The translations under genes were made by a program, and so were the position numbers. Source: Motacilla alba alba (Eukaryota; Chordata; Aves; Passeriformes; Motacillidae). From it: 64,000 nucleotides of DNA. Under the pieces are notes generated by a model. It saw only the letters and a program-made list of their open reading frames with translations, ran no database searches and was not told the DNA's origin. The stretch is taken from contig NC_052017.1 of NCBI RefSeq assembly GCF_015832195.1, positions 73,595,801 through 73,659,800 of the forward strand. The letters run 5' to 3'. Positions within the stretch are counted from its first letter, which is position 1. Every line of letters starts with the position of its first letter. Below are positions 14,801-27,967 of this stretch, piece after piece.

Positions 14801-17272
14801 ATATCTCTAATTATGTGAACACAGACATTATATGCAAATACTCCATGAGAAAAACTTGAGTACTTTTTTTGGAGGATTAAATGCTTGCACAATGGAGGTA
14901 CTAAATGATTGTTACCCAAATATGCAATATGACAGCACCACTGTTTAACCCATGTGGGTATTTTATATTGTGAGAAATATTTTATATTTTTCCCTGGGTG
15001 CTGGAATTGGTTTTTTTAAACTTTATTTCTGTGTGTTTCATTGTCTTGCATGTTCACAGAAATTCTTATCCAAAGGAGTAACCTTAAAGAAGTCCTATTT
15101 CTGCCTTTGCTTCCAAGACCACAATCTAGGTGTCTTCAACATTCATATTATTCCTATAGCAATACTCCTTATATCCTTCATTGAACTGTTCATACCATTT
15201 CTCAAAAAATAATTTTTCTGTGTCATCTATTTTCTGCTTTACTATGCTGCTTCAATAAACATTCTCAGATGAAGTCTCCTCATGCTGCAGCAGAAACAAG
15301 TGTTGTCTCTTTTTTTGTCCTGTGTAAGAAGAAAGATGACAACATCAGCATTTATCTCAGGTGATAAAGTTAGTGTTGCTTTTAACACCTGTGTAGATAC
15401 AACCTCGTCTCAGACTCTATCTGGGCAATCCCTACGTATATTAAGCACCAAAATACAAGGAGTCCTTCTTCACAATTTTCTTTGACTAGCACAACAAAAC
15501 AAGGTGCATTTTATAGTTTGATCTTGTGTACAGTTCTTCTACTGTTGACACAAATAATTCTCTAAAATGAATTTATTGTACTTATATAAGAAACTGGTTC
15601 CTTATATTTTAAAATAATCACAAAAGTAATTGTCTTTTTAGCCTGTACCATCACAGTATGATTTACACCTGCTCTTTATGACTTTTGCATCTTAAAAGTA
15701 TGACTTTTATATGCCTATTAATAACTATTTAAACTCCTTTTAGTATTTACCATCCCTTTGTTCAATTGAATTTTATGACATGCAAGTCAGAAGTAAGAAT
15801 GTAAGTACTGTGCTACCAAACATATATCAAATATATAGCACATACAGCTAATAACATATTAATGTGATCTCAGACATGTATAGTAGATCAGTTCCCAAAC
15901 ACAATCAACAATTGAAGATGTAAATGTTGCTCATCAAAAAGCATGTTCAACAGAATACCTGTAAATTTTAGCGCTGGTGAGTCTGTATTACTTTTCCCTT
16001 TGCTGTTGCTTTCCCCATTTTTCCAGCTAAATGGAATCTGAAAGAACTGCAGATTTTCTGAAATAACAGCAGATTTTTTGAATTTCATTACGGTTTAGGA
16101 AGCTTTCATCGTGTATCAAACTTGTGGTTATTTTTTCAATTTAGATAATGATTGTCTTCTAAAATTGCCATGGATAAAAATCTTTGATGCATCAAAGAGT
16201 GCTTAAGGACCAATATGTTCAATTTAGAAAACTGATTAACGATTAACATTATATAAATACTTGCTATGAGATTTGTTTGATATTATGTTGAGACAATGTG
16301 ACCTGTTTGTCAGGTCATACATGATAAAATGAAACAATTTCTAATATGTTCTTTGCAAAATATTGTATTTCCCAATGTTGGGCAGAAAAGCTACATAATT
16401 TTAAAATAATAGACAATGATGTGCACATTATGGAGAAAAAAATTACAGGGGTTAGAGCATTAGAATGCCAGTAAACATAAAGGTAGTCTTTGTGCTAATA
16501 TATTAGATATTTCTGTAGATTATCCCTGCAAGACAATGTCTTTCTAATGTCCTGGGAGAAACTTTTGTGATCAGTTTTTTTGCAACTAAAATTGTCCTAA
16601 TGCATTCCTCTGACTTCTTATCTGTCATTACCCCCAGGCTCACAAAGCTTTCCAGCCATGCAATCCTTAGTATTACTTTAATCTTCTTTTCTATCTCACA
16701 TTTCACCACCATTTGTTAGATCTTGTATTTTATTCTTCCATATCCCCGTAAGCTGCTTGTTTGTCCACTCCAGAATCAAAAGCTCCATCCAAGCACATTT
16801 TAATTTTTTTTGTCGTGATTGTTTTAGTCTCCTCTTAGCTGAACTCACTTTTTTTTCAGTCTGTTAAAAATGCCACTGGCAAAGTTACTCTTTGACTACT
16901 GTTTTGATCAGATTTGGCTTTTCCTCAAACTCTCACCAGCATTTCCACACAGAGTATGTCATGTTCAGCCTCTTAAATTTGTAGTTTTCAGTCTTTGAGG
17001 AATTTATGGTTTTAGCCTATTTCTTCAGCATTACATATCTTCTCTTGTTACTTCTTCTACAACTACAAGTACCACCTTCATCTCTTTACCTTTAGATTTA
17101 ATCCTTTGCCTTCTCCTTTGCTGCTTATTCCACCTTTAGTTGCTCTGCTAAGATTTCAGACTTTTCTTTTAAATGTAAATTGCTCCTTCAAATAAAATGT
17201 ACACACATACAAATCTTTGAGAGAAATTCTGGATGTTACTACTAATCAAATATAACAAAAGATGACCAACCT
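11866..17272. other. AT-rich noncoding DNA, no gene seen
   Basis: No credible exon or RNA gene was seen. A few blocks have the mixed, non-repetitive look of conserved noncoding DNA (12.47-12.62 and 14.48-14.60 kb), but that cannot be tested here. The part at 16.5-17.2 kb is pyrimidine-rich on the plus strand and looks like an old unclassified transposon remnant. A 12-base A-run lies at 13,126-13,137. Confidence 0.7.
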
Positions 17273-17855
17273 GACATCTGTCTAAGATAAGGTGACTAGA
17301 GGATGAGGAGAGAGAGGTGGATGTTTTTTATTTTAACTTCAGTAAGGCTGTTGACACTGTCTTCCATAACTACCTGATAGACAAATAATTAAATTAGTTC
17401 TAGATAAATGGAAAGAAAGTCTGAATGAAAACAGGCTCAACTGCTGGACTCAGATGGCTCTTGTCAGTGACAAAATATTTCTCTAGAGGCTAATCTCTAG
17501 TGGAGTGCCTCAGAGGCCAGCACTGAAGCCCATATTGTTTAACATCTTACTAATGACCTCGACAATGGGACAGAGCAAAGCTTCATCAAGAGTGCAGATC
17601 ACACAAAATAGGAGGAATGGATGATAGACCAGATGGATGTGCTACTATTCAGAGGGATCTGGACAAGTTGAAGAAATAGACTGAAGAGAACCCACTCTGT
17701 TAAAGAAAAGGGGAGCACTAAGTCCTGCACCTGAGAAAGAGTAACCCAGACATTGGCATATGCTGGGGAATGACCAGCTGGAAAGCAGCTTGCCAGATAA
17801 GGATCTGAGGGTCCTGATACTATTGCAATGAAGGCCAATGATTACATTATGCAGA
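17273..17855 (+). mobile_element. CR1 LINE fragment (reverse-transcriptase to 3' part of ORF2), plus strand
   Basis: Blocks occur in the order expected for CR1 ORF2. First comes a 'TTTTAACTTCAGTAAGGCTGTTGACACTG' type segment, corresponding to the reverse-transcriptase DFSKAFDTV region (here SKAVDTV). Then follow the 'GGAGTGCCTCAG' segment, the 'GCAGATCACACAAAATAGGAGGA' segment (the LFADDTKLGG region, with the ADD motif damaged), 'GAGGGATCTGGACAAG', 'AAGTCCTGCACCTG' and finally 'CAGCTGGAAAGCAGCTTGCCAG'. Several small deletions and stop codons break the frame. The fragment stops against the LTR that starts near 17,856. It is a dead 5'-truncated copy. Confidence 0.93.
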
Positions 17856-18338
17856 TATGGTTGATCTTTTCTGCCTGCCAGGTACCTACCAAGATGCTCT
17901 ATTACTCTCCTTGGAGTGGGAAAGGAAATACAGGGGTGAAATTATAAAGCATACGGATTGACATGATGACAGGGAAATCATTCAATATTTTTTGTCACGG
18001 ACAAAACACACTCAAATTGGGGAAATAGCTGAAATAAAACAAAGTTAAAACATCATTCCCCCACTCCTCCCTTCTCTCCAGGCTCAACTTCACTCCTAAT
18101 TCTTCTACCTCCTTCCCCTCCATGGTGTAAGGGGATGAGAAACAGGGACTGCTGCCTGCTTTAGTGTGGGTCCCTTCTATAGGAAACAGTCCTTAGGGAG
18201 CATCTCCATTGTCACTCCTTCCTATCAGCTGCAGTTCCTCAAGAACTGCTGAAACACAGGTCCTTTGCATGGGTTGCAGTCCTGCAGTCCTGCAAGTATC
18301 GACAGCTGCAGCATGAGCAGATTGCAGAGGGCCGTGGT
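17856..18338 (-). mobile_element. ERVL-like avian LTR fragment, minus strand
   Basis: On the plus strand the sequence starts with a degenerate TG..GGTTGATC block (the reverse complement of an LTR 3' end), then GCCAGGTACC, a TCACGGACAAAACACACTC block, a C-rich ACTCCTCCCTTCTCTCC block and GCTCAACTTCACTCC. Repeated 'GGGTCC...GCAGTCC' units follow. The same family, in the opposite orientation and nearly complete, lies at 52.18-53.15 kb; shared segments include the ACAAAACA/TGTTTTTACC and TTCACTC/GGTGAAG blocks. About half of the LTR is present, with the 5' half missing. It separates two CR1 pieces. It is assigned to ERVL (class III) by family recall, not by internal sequence. Confidence 0.85.
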
Positions 18339-18339
18339 C

Positions 18340-18445
18340 TTTCAAACACTAAATATTTCCAAGGATAGAGACTTCAGGACTTCTCTGGACAACCTATTCC
18401 AGGGTTTGATCAATATTTTTTTTCTTATATCAAAATAGAATGCCT
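18340..18445 (-). mobile_element. CR1 LINE 3'-region fragment, minus strand
   Basis: The plus strand carries the reverse complement of the CR1 block near the end of ORF2: 'CCAAGGATAGAGACTTCAGG', then 'CTCTGGACAACCTATTCCAG', then 'GTTTGATCAA' and a TTTTTTCTTATATC segment. In intact copies this reads in sense as CAGGTTGCCCAGAGAGG followed by the element 3' region. Its orientation is opposite to the 17.3 kb CR1 piece, so it is a separate insertion and not the continuation of that copy. Confidence 0.9.
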
Positions 18446-20192
18446 TCTTTTTCCTTTTGGTCATATTGCCACTTTTCCCATACTCCCGTATTTGTTCCCG
18501 CACCTTCTTCATTCTGCTTTTTGTTTAGTGTTCTATTCTTTCTCTTTCTCCTGTCTAACTATCTAAGTTTAAATGTTATTTTTGTAAATAGGAGGAATAG
18601 GAACTAGATTCCTAGGTAGATTATTTGGAAATATTGTTTCAAATCTTTAAAACCTAAACTCTCAGCGTCTTGTGATTGCTATATCAGTTAATAATAACAG
18701 TAATTCTTCCTGGCAAGAGCAAACAAGCCGTGGTATTGGCTTAGATTTCTTCCCCGGGCTTTTCTGGCACAACAGTAGTTTCTAACATTCAGGCAATCAG
18801 GCATTAGTAACACTGTCAGGCATTTGTTAAACTTTAGGCTCCTTGCCATTATAGTTGCAAATCTGTAAATCTTTGGTGTTTATGCCAATAAGAGCTGATA
18901 AGTTGTTGCAGTTTAAAATGAACACGTCTCAGATCTGATTCTGCTTTTAACTTAAACAGCTGACTAACCTAGGGTAGCCTGAGCTGCCTGGTCCTATGAC
19001 CTACAGGGAAGAAAATAACACCTCAAAAAGTAATTTTCAGAGACCTGTTAGATTCAATAGCAGAACCTCCTCTACACATGTTAAAACTAGAAGAAAATAA
19101 TTATAATTTTCACAGAGGCTGCAAAAATATTCAGGCTTTATGGAACTCCCCTACAGTTCTTCATCCAGTCTTGAGGTGATAAGAATAAAACAAGAAGGTA
19201 AAGGAACAGTTCTCTCTTACCTCCTGGACATTTAGACTAACTGCAATTTGTAGTTCTGACTGAAGCAGAACAGTTCCGGAGATACTCACCCCAGCTTACC
19301 TAAGAACTACTAGTGACTCAAATTTTTCATACTAGGAAATTAAGCACTAAAACTGAATGAAGTAATATATTTCAAATTTAGTTGAATTCTACAGCACCAC
19401 AGGAGAAGGTGTTTACTCAGATAGGACTGTAACAAAGCAGTAGATAATAATAAATTTTATATATAGGCAGTCAGGAAAAAAATATTTGCAGGTTTACTGC
19501 TCACTTCATAATATCTTAATTCCAACTTGGACTTGGTCCTATTTGGACTCTTTCCCTTATCCAGCTGATTATTACTCTGCTGGAAATGAAACCACGGAGA
19601 CAGATCTTCCTTGTAAACTAATATTACAACTATTTCACATTTAATTATCCCCTTTTGCCTGTCTGTAACATCTAATTTTGTGTATTCCTCAAGAAGCATG
19701 AGACTACCATACAATAGGTGTAGTGATTTTTTTCACAATGAGCTATATTATTTGCAAGTGAATATTTTAATCAGTTTTCCTAGCATGTGCTTTTGACTCC
19801 TATTTCATCAGATTACAGTCACAAATATGAAGTATTTTAATTATGTAAAAAAAGTTTTTTTGTGTGTCTCAAATGTATGCTTAAGTCTCTCAACTGTAAA
19901 ACATAGAACTTTATTTTTATATATTTCAATCTTCCAAATATTAGGTAATTTTTCCTCCAGTGCAAATAAAGACCAAAATAAAATTACCATAGTACCTCAA
20001 AATCAGTAGGTCTTATGCAGAATAAAACAGCTAAGTTTATAACAGGTCAGTGTGAAAGGACCTTTGTCTTCTTACGACATTTATGAAAAATTATAAAGGT
20101 TACTTCAACATCTAGGCCTCTAGCTAATCCTAACTATTTAATCTTTGATTTGTTATGAAAAACTAGAGATAATTATAGGATGTGTTATGTTT

Positions 20193-20221
20193 TCTCTCTC
20201 TCTCACACACACATACACACA
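20193..20221. repeat. CT/CA compound microsatellite
   Basis: A (CT)n run passes directly into a (CA)n run with one TA interruption, about 29 bases in all. It is a simple repeat with no adjoining element. Confidence 0.9.
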
Positions 20222-21368
20222 AAGCCCCAATACTCTCACAAAACAGGAATGTATAAAACTAATTTGCTTATGACACTAATTTTTATTTTATTTTTAAGTG
20301 TTATTCAATAAATAAATTTGAAACAAAACACAGACTTTTTACCAAAGTTAGATATATGTTTGATGGACAGGTATTAGTATATTTTGTTTTCATGACAATA
20401 TATGCAGATAGGAAAAACAACAGCCTTAAAGCTCAGAGACAATCACTCTGACAATTGCTTCCTGGATAAATACTTTTCTTTAATCATATAATGGAGACAT
20501 GAGCAGGTCTGCACATACAGAATCAACTGCTGTACAAAGGCAGGGGTTTATAAAACCAAGCAAACAACCCCCACCATGTAGGCCAGGTGTAAATGCAGTG
20601 GTCTTATTTGGATAGGTCCTGAGCATTTGGCTTCTTTCTCTAAAATGAGCCAGTGTCAGCATTTACAGAAGTCTTATTGGTCAGTGCTTAATTTTAGGCA
20701 CATACATGAGAGCATTATCTTTCATAGTTTTCCAGTAACAAAATGCAGACTGAACTTCTCACCTTTCTTGCTCTGGCAGCTGTGAGCATGCAAATGACAC
20801 TGTGACACTTGAGCACAGATACAGGCATGAACATCTGACTATATGTCAGAGTTAGGCAGCAAGACAAAGAAAGTTGAAATAGAATTGTGTGTTGATCTAG
20901 TGATTATGTTCAACCTGATATTTATTCCTCTTTTAGATCAAAGCAATATTGCAAAACAAGACAAAGGCCTGAAATATTTTCAGGAATACAGGGTGTGTTT
21001 TTCAAAAGGAGGACTGTTAACGTAGACAAGAATAGTAACATTTTCCACATCTTTAGATTTATTTGGGATATTTTTAGGCGTTAAGATAAAAATCAATGCT
21101 TTCATAAGAGCAATATTTTATAGGAAGGATACTTCAATTAAGAGCTACTATTACTGTAACGACAAAAAATACTCAGGTAAAGAGCATATAACAAGAAGGG
21201 CATACTCATGCCCTAAATGAGGGTTTTAGTATCATAAGGAGCACAAAGTTTAACTTTTGCAGTCTGAAGTAATTTTGCACAAAAGATTTCTCTGGATATC
21301 ACTGAAAAATCAATTCTCAGTAGTGTAGTACACACTTATACATGTGTCTCAAATAAATGAGAATATGA

Positions 21369-21430
21369 TTTTTTTTATTTTCCTGTTTTCCAAGTTTTCT
21401 TTTTTTTATTTTCCTGTTTTCCAAGTTTTC
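21369..21430. repeat. Perfect 31-bp tandem duplication
   Basis: The unit at 21,369-21,399 (eight T, then ATTTTCCTGTTTTCCAAG and TTTTC) is repeated without a mismatch at 21,400-21,430. Exact identity in otherwise diverged DNA points to a recent slippage or repair event. Confidence 0.95.
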
Positions 21431-23809
21431 TTTCTTAAATTTTATATTACATCATATTTCTGAATATTTTGGTGTTTTTAATTTGTTTATAACTTGGTAC
21501 CTCTTACAAAATATATTGATGTTAATCTGTTTTGATCAGACATTTATTACTTGTGATATATTTCTATGCCCCAGGTAGATTAGAATTATAATCATCATGC
21601 AGTTTCCAAATTGTGATGTTTGCAATTATGAGAAAGGCCTTAATTTTACTGTATGCTAGGAGTTTTGCTTTCAGCATTCATGAGACTAATCTTCACAAGG
21701 ATGTAGAAAATTCCTGTGCAGAAATTCATCATTGGAAACTTTTTAATCAGATTTCCTAACATACTCATATAGAAAAAGAATTGTGGAAAGATCAAATGTT
21801 CTGATGGTTGTTTTTAGCTTACCAATTCAACTGAAAATGAGCTATAGACATTTTAACACAACATTTTATTCCAGACAAATATTTCAAAAGAGCAACCATC
21901 ACACAGAGACCACTTACTATAATAATAGCAATAATAAAAAGTTTGCATTCACTTGGGCTCACACTGGCATCTTCTTAAAATTCTATGAAATTGAAACTGA
22001 GTGAAATCAGAATTGTTGGCTACAAAAAAACCACTATTTTGAATCTACTTGTGTTGTTTATTCTTACACAGGGAATAAAACCTTCTTTTATCAAAATCAA
22101 TTCAGACTAAACCAATGTCTGTGGGAAAAGAAGGTATCCTACACAGACATAGTATCACTTAGAGCTGCTTTGTATTATGGGAATAAAAATGCTTAGACAA
22201 TGTTAGTTTTGTAGGGCATCAAGGTTTTTCAGCTTGCCTCAGGCAGGAAAAAGCCATTCCATAACAGATTTTTTAATTTCTCTCTTAGAGGGGTAAAACC
22301 AGCTTTCTACTGCATTTAAATTTACTCTCCCTAGTGCAGAGGTGACTATTTAATTTTGATAACTGTTCTGAAAATCTCCAAGAGAATAATAAAAATCTTA
22401 CCATATACCTAAGTTCTCTTAATAAGAATACTTACAAGAATATGTTGCTACAGAGAATCAGACAGTATCTGTATATATAATAATATTTCAGAAAATATAA
22501 TAAATTATGTTTTAGATAATATTTATTATAAGTAAATTTTTATTACAGTGAAATATGTTAAATAGTAAGCATTAATATTGTTAATCTGTGGAGCTAAAAC
22601 AGTCATATGTCATAACATGTGCTTCTTGGTAATAATGAATATAATAAATTGTCATGTTCATAACCTGCCACAGCATGAGTTGTCAACTTATCAAACAAAA
22701 TGCAAGGGCTTTCAGGAAACATTGAAGAAGTGGTGTTAGTTTTTTTCTAGGTGTTATTTCTGGCTCTATCACTCTCATCAATAACTAGATGTTAAACCAC
22801 TTATTAAGCTGAATAGTGGCTGTGGTGAGTGCTGTGAAATCTAACATGCAGGTGTAATAACTTTGTTGAAAAAATATAAACCCTATTTGAGGAGAGTTTT
22901 ATATAGGTGTACATAAATTAAGAATGTCCTGTTTGTAAATTTTTAATGCAAATTATTTACTTTAATATCCATAATTTAGATTTAGATCTACATTCAAATA
23001 GTGCATTATAACATGTCCTGCAAATGGGGTATTGGAGCTGTTCAACATTAGGAAAAATAAATAGCAGGACTGACTCAGCAGATTTGAAATAAGCAAATAT
23101 AAGTTTATTTTATAACTTTGCGACCAAATTCTAAGTCTACAATTTTATGGTTTCTTTTCTTCTCCAGTGTCCACATTTGTCATGTCCTCAGCCTTTGCAT
23201 TGTTGAATAAAATGTACCTTTTGGTACTTTAGCAACGGTTATGCTAAGGAGAAACATAACAGTAGAAGCCTGCATTAAAAAGGTTTTGGTGGATTTTTCT
23301 GGTTTTTTGCTTTTATTTTTGTCTTAGCTTCTGCCACCTTAATGTGAGATATTTCTAGTTCTTCTATGCTCACCCAAAAAAAAAATGTTGGAAATAGCTT
23401 GGCATTTATACATTTCCTTTTGACATTATCAGGGTTAATTAACTTATAACCTCCCCATTTGTGGAACATGTGAGAGGCAATAATGTCACCTGGGATCATA
23501 ACCACAGAAGTTGCACGAGGCAATGTTTACTGCTATGTGAAATGCTCCAGTAGCTATTATGCATGAAATTTAGAAAGAGAAAGAAAACCAGAAAATCAGT
23601 TTTAAATTATCTCATAGAGGGCTATGGAATGAGAGGGACGTCCTCAGTAGCAACATAACTGCAGACAGTATGGTTCAGTAGCTTGGGTCAAAGGCGACAT
23701 TTAGCTCTGCCGTCCTCAAGAGAGGCATATCTCATGGGAGCAATCCCTTTATAATGGACAAGAAGATATCATTATTTCAGAATGCTTTATATTCAAGAAT
23801 GAAAATGCT

Positions 23810-24349
23810 TCAAGTACAAAGCTTCATAGTTATTAATTCAGCACTAATGCAAGGTATGGAAGTTAATTTAAGTAGCTGGACATTGAGGAATGATTCTTTA
23901 TCAGAACAGTTAGACTGCACAGTATCATACAATGTGATGGCAGGAATAAAAGTTCCCCAGGAGTTTGCATCCCAAACTGTTTGTATATTGCCCTGTATTT
24001 TTTTAAGGAAAAAAAAAAACACCAAAAAAAGCAAAACAACAATACCAACCATGCTGCGATAGGATTTAAGTGTGTTATCACAGATAAGTGATGTGTTGTA
24101 ATTGTAATATTCAAAATAGATTGGAGAAGGAGGAAAAATGAGGTCGTGAGGAATACTGTAGAGAAGACACAAAATAAAAATAAAGGACATTGTATTGCAT
24201 TCAGATTTTTGGAAGGAATGTTCAAGAAAAATGAACATGGATGAACATGAATTCATGGATGAGCATGAATTTACGTTCAATAAAAATGAACATGGAAAAA
24301 TATGGCTGCAAAGCAGGAGTATTTTGTGAGGTAATGGCAGCTGAAACAA
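23810..24349 (-). other. Long open reading stretch behind a splice-acceptor-like site (doubtful)
   Basis: The minus strand is open for about 179 codons. Immediately upstream (around 24,343-24,365, read on the minus strand) is a polypyrimidine run ending TTTGTTTCAG, a good acceptor-like sequence. The first codon of the open stretch is TTG, not ATG. The product would be rich in Phe, Leu, Ile, Ser and Cys, contains a homopolymer-derived Phe run, and has no domain I recognise. The plus strand is open for 102 codons over part of the same interval. Composition argues for chance; length and the acceptor argue mildly for a terminal exon. I do not assign a product. Confidence 0.12.
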
Positions 24350-26167
24350 AAAGGGAAAAATAAGTCAGTCTATCACAAATTTAGATGGGCTCTAAAATTG
24401 TTGGGAAGCAGTTACCATTGGCAGTTGGAGGAGTGGCTGAAGGCATTCAGTCTCAGAACACTCACAGAAACTGTGATAAATGAGACCCACCTTTTTACAC
24501 AGAAAATATTACAATTGTGTTGAGAATGCTTAAGGAATTTAAACATATTTCAAAATACCCAGATGGTTAGGAATTTTTACCCTTGTGCCCCAACTCCCTC
24601 TTGTGATGTAGAGTACTGTGAACTTTCTGTTCAGACATTATTAAAAGCTTAAAGAGAAGTAAAGCTTTCTGTATTCAAGGATATTCTCAACACCAGTGAG
24701 AACACAATTCCTTAGAGGACTCCCAAGGCACAGATGAATTTCACATCACTCTAGATACCTACTTAATTTGCTTAATCAGTGGGGTGGGACCAGGCTGCTC
24801 TGAGAGATCTCCATCCATAAGAAGACTGATGAGAATTACACATGTGAAGGAAGTTGCATGCGAAGATATAATTAAGGGCTACTCATAAGCATCTTGATGC
24901 AATAAATATGACTTAAGATGTACCTGGATAATTTTGGATTTTATATATTTATAATGAAAATATATACTAAGAAATGGCTTTTCTTGGTTTAGTTTCGTCT
25001 TTTTCCCCCTCTCCCAATAGTTTTATTCTGACTTTTTTTACCAGGGGAAAAAAGTTTATTGCTATCAGGGATCAATATAAAAATCCTTGATTAACTTTAA
25101 GAACGAAAATCTTCAAAAGTGTTTTAACATTTCTTTTAGGAGATGAAAAAGCAAATTAAAATTTCATATTTTCTTATTATGCAGAAAAATGGTGGGCAAC
25201 ATCAACAGATCTTGAGGGCTGCTTTGCTTTATCATACTGAAATCTGATAGCTCTTCTAAATCTTATTTTTACTATGGTACATGGTATTGTAAATGAGATA
25301 TCTCTATTTTCTCTCTATATATAAAATCATAAATGCTGCTTTGGATTATTCAGACAATATGTCAGTGTGTGACATGGGCGCTTCATATGCTTGTACACAT
25401 ATAACTGAAGCTTGCCAATACTTCTATGACTCTTTCAGGGCCTTAGTTCTTTGTGAAAATTCCATATGTGCATGGAATTCCATACAGTGCTTGATTACCT
25501 TAACTATGTATGTCACCGCATATAATGAATAAGTCATATTGGTAACATACCTGACATGTCTTATTTTACATTGAATATATAAAAAACATTCTTTAAAAAA
25601 CAAACACACCTGTAGATTATGTAGCTTGCACTATTTTTTTTGCAAACAATACGCCTGAGTTTCTGGCTTTCAAATTTTCTGACCACTATCTTAGCTGATC
25701 TCATCCTATAAAAAAATACAAAAATTTGTTCCTTTCAGATCAATTTCCCCTTACCTCTCTAGCCCAAATACTGTATGCAATTTATTTTTTTAAGAAAAAA
25801 AAAAAAGCAATAAGTCATCCATCTCTGTCTAATAAGAAATTAAATAACTAAATCCTGAATTTTTTATCTGCACTGAAGGAATGTGTCTCTCATATCCTCA
25901 AGTTTTGTTGATCTGGAGGCCTATCAGCCTAGCTGTACCATGCAGACTAACAGCTGAAGATAAGAGCTCAGAGAATTAGGAAATGGAGAACATTTGTTTC
26001 TGTTTCAAATTTTTAATTTTTTTTTACTAGTTTTTTTCAGTTGCTATCCTTTAGAGATCTCCAGATTTTATCTTTTTCTTGAAAGTTTCTCATGTGATCC
26101 TAGTTAGAACAATGTCATGCTAACTATACACATTCTATTCAGGAGTTTTAAAAAGGGAGAGGAGTGA

Positions 26168-26212
26168 GAAGAAATTAGACTAAGTTGTGGGAAGAAATCA
26201 GGCTAAGTTGTA
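26168..26212. repeat. Imperfect 23-bp tandem duplication
   Basis: Two adjacent units, each starting GAAGAAAT and ending CTAAGTTGT, differ at a few positions (TTAGA versus CAGG inside). They are a local duplication that has since diverged. Confidence 0.85.
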
Positions 26213-27967
26213 ATCATGGCGGAGCAAGCATGGCATGTATCCTGTTCACAAAAAGATGGTCCAAATATGTTCTCTGCTTCTTCAGTAATCTAATAAAATT
26301 TTAATGTAAAAATATTTGGAAAATACAACTTAGGTTTATACTGTTTGACTTTTTTTTTCTCACGATTCTTCTTCTTCTCCTTCTATGTAATTACTTAATA
26401 ATTTCCTGCAGAAATATTTAATTCATGGCTTGCCCTTCCTTCTACACATTTCAAAACTGCTTGCCTGACCTTTCACTTTCTCATGACACACTACAGTGCA
26501 GTTCCAAATCTCTTCTCCAATTAATCTGCACACGGGCACAAGTGAAATACAAAGTTGGGAATTGGATTGCAATTTCTGTGTTATTACTACTGAGCAAAGG
26601 CCAGCAAACTCATGTTTCTTGCATTAGCTGGCCCCTGCTGTTTCACTTAAAATCCATTTGTTTGATACGAACAGGTTATAGAAATTAGACTCAGAATTTT
26701 AAATGTTTAGCTAAAATATATACAGTGATGGACTACTCTGTTGAAAAGTATCCCCCCCTCCCCCCACAAAAAAAAAAGAAAAAAAACCTCACCCAAAAAG
26801 TCATATTTGGATATCTTCCTTCAACTCTAAAAAAAATATAGCTGCAAAGACTCAGAGTGACAATACAAAATAAGATAGTATATGTATTTTTCTTAAAATT
26901 TGCCAGTGGAAGCAGATGGGGTAACAAATAAGTAGTCATTATTCATTAGAGTTTCTGCAGACAAAACTTATAATATATACAGGATATAGTATCAATTCCT
27001 TTACGGAAAAAAAAAAATCTTTTTAGAAATTCCTTTTACATTGGTTTTAGGGAAAAAATCTATTAAAAACACCAAAAATGAGATAACACCAAAAAGTGTC
27101 TTCTGGCACCATTAGTTATGTTTCTTTATTGGGTTATTTCAAGAACTGGAGGCATTACCCAGAGAGAAAATTCTACTGACTTTTCTTCACTGTTCTAGGA
27201 CCCAGTAAAAACATTTCACACAATATTCTTCACACTTAAGAAGGATGTTGATAATTTTCACCAAAAAAAGTAAGATAATGGCAATTTTATTATGCATAAC
27301 TAGGTTTTCCAAGTACTGTACATCAAATGAACCTTTTAGAAAATAATGAGCTCAAATCTTAAATTAGAAACAAAGTGGTAAATCAGTTCTAAATTATATT
27401 AATTTAATTCAGGTAAATTTTCAGGGAAAACCCAGGATAACCAAAGCAGTATTTGGCCCACAATTACCATCTCAGCTTTAAAGTCTATTTCTGGTTCCCT
27501 GGTCCTTCTAATATCTTTTTTGTTATTATTATTTTTTTATTTAGCTGAGAAGTGTGCATTAGTCAGGAATATACTCTACCTCATTCCCCAAAATCTGGTC
27601 CAGAGTCACAGACCTTAAAGATTCCACTATTTTTCAAATCAAGATAAAGCTCTTGAAGAACTCTGTGACTCCGATGTGTCATCAGCAGGACCTCTCTGTG
27701 CTTAAAACTATATTAATTTTACTATTATAGCTCCCAATGATTGTATTTAATGGTATATTAAGATCATGGCATAGAAACTACTAGTTTGGCACTATCCAGA
27801 GGTCTGATTATAAAAATCCTTGGGGAAAATTGATCTATCTGGGGGAAGAGCTACTTATGATAGTAACTAGCTCATGAATAACAAAGGGTCGTTTCAAGTC
27901 ACTTAAACTCATAAAAGCATTGCTTGGCTCTAGAAAGTTCCAGATGGTGCCTTTGCAGACACTGAGA

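Larger units (their letters stand above)
18446..27967. other. AT-rich noncoding DNA, no gene seen
   Basis: No credible exon was found apart from a 179-codon minus-strand open stretch at 23.81-24.35 kb, listed separately with low confidence. The block at 18.72-18.96 kb has a conserved-noncoding look. Short tandem duplications (21.37 and 26.17 kb) and a CT/CA microsatellite (20.19 kb) are listed separately. Confidence 0.7.
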
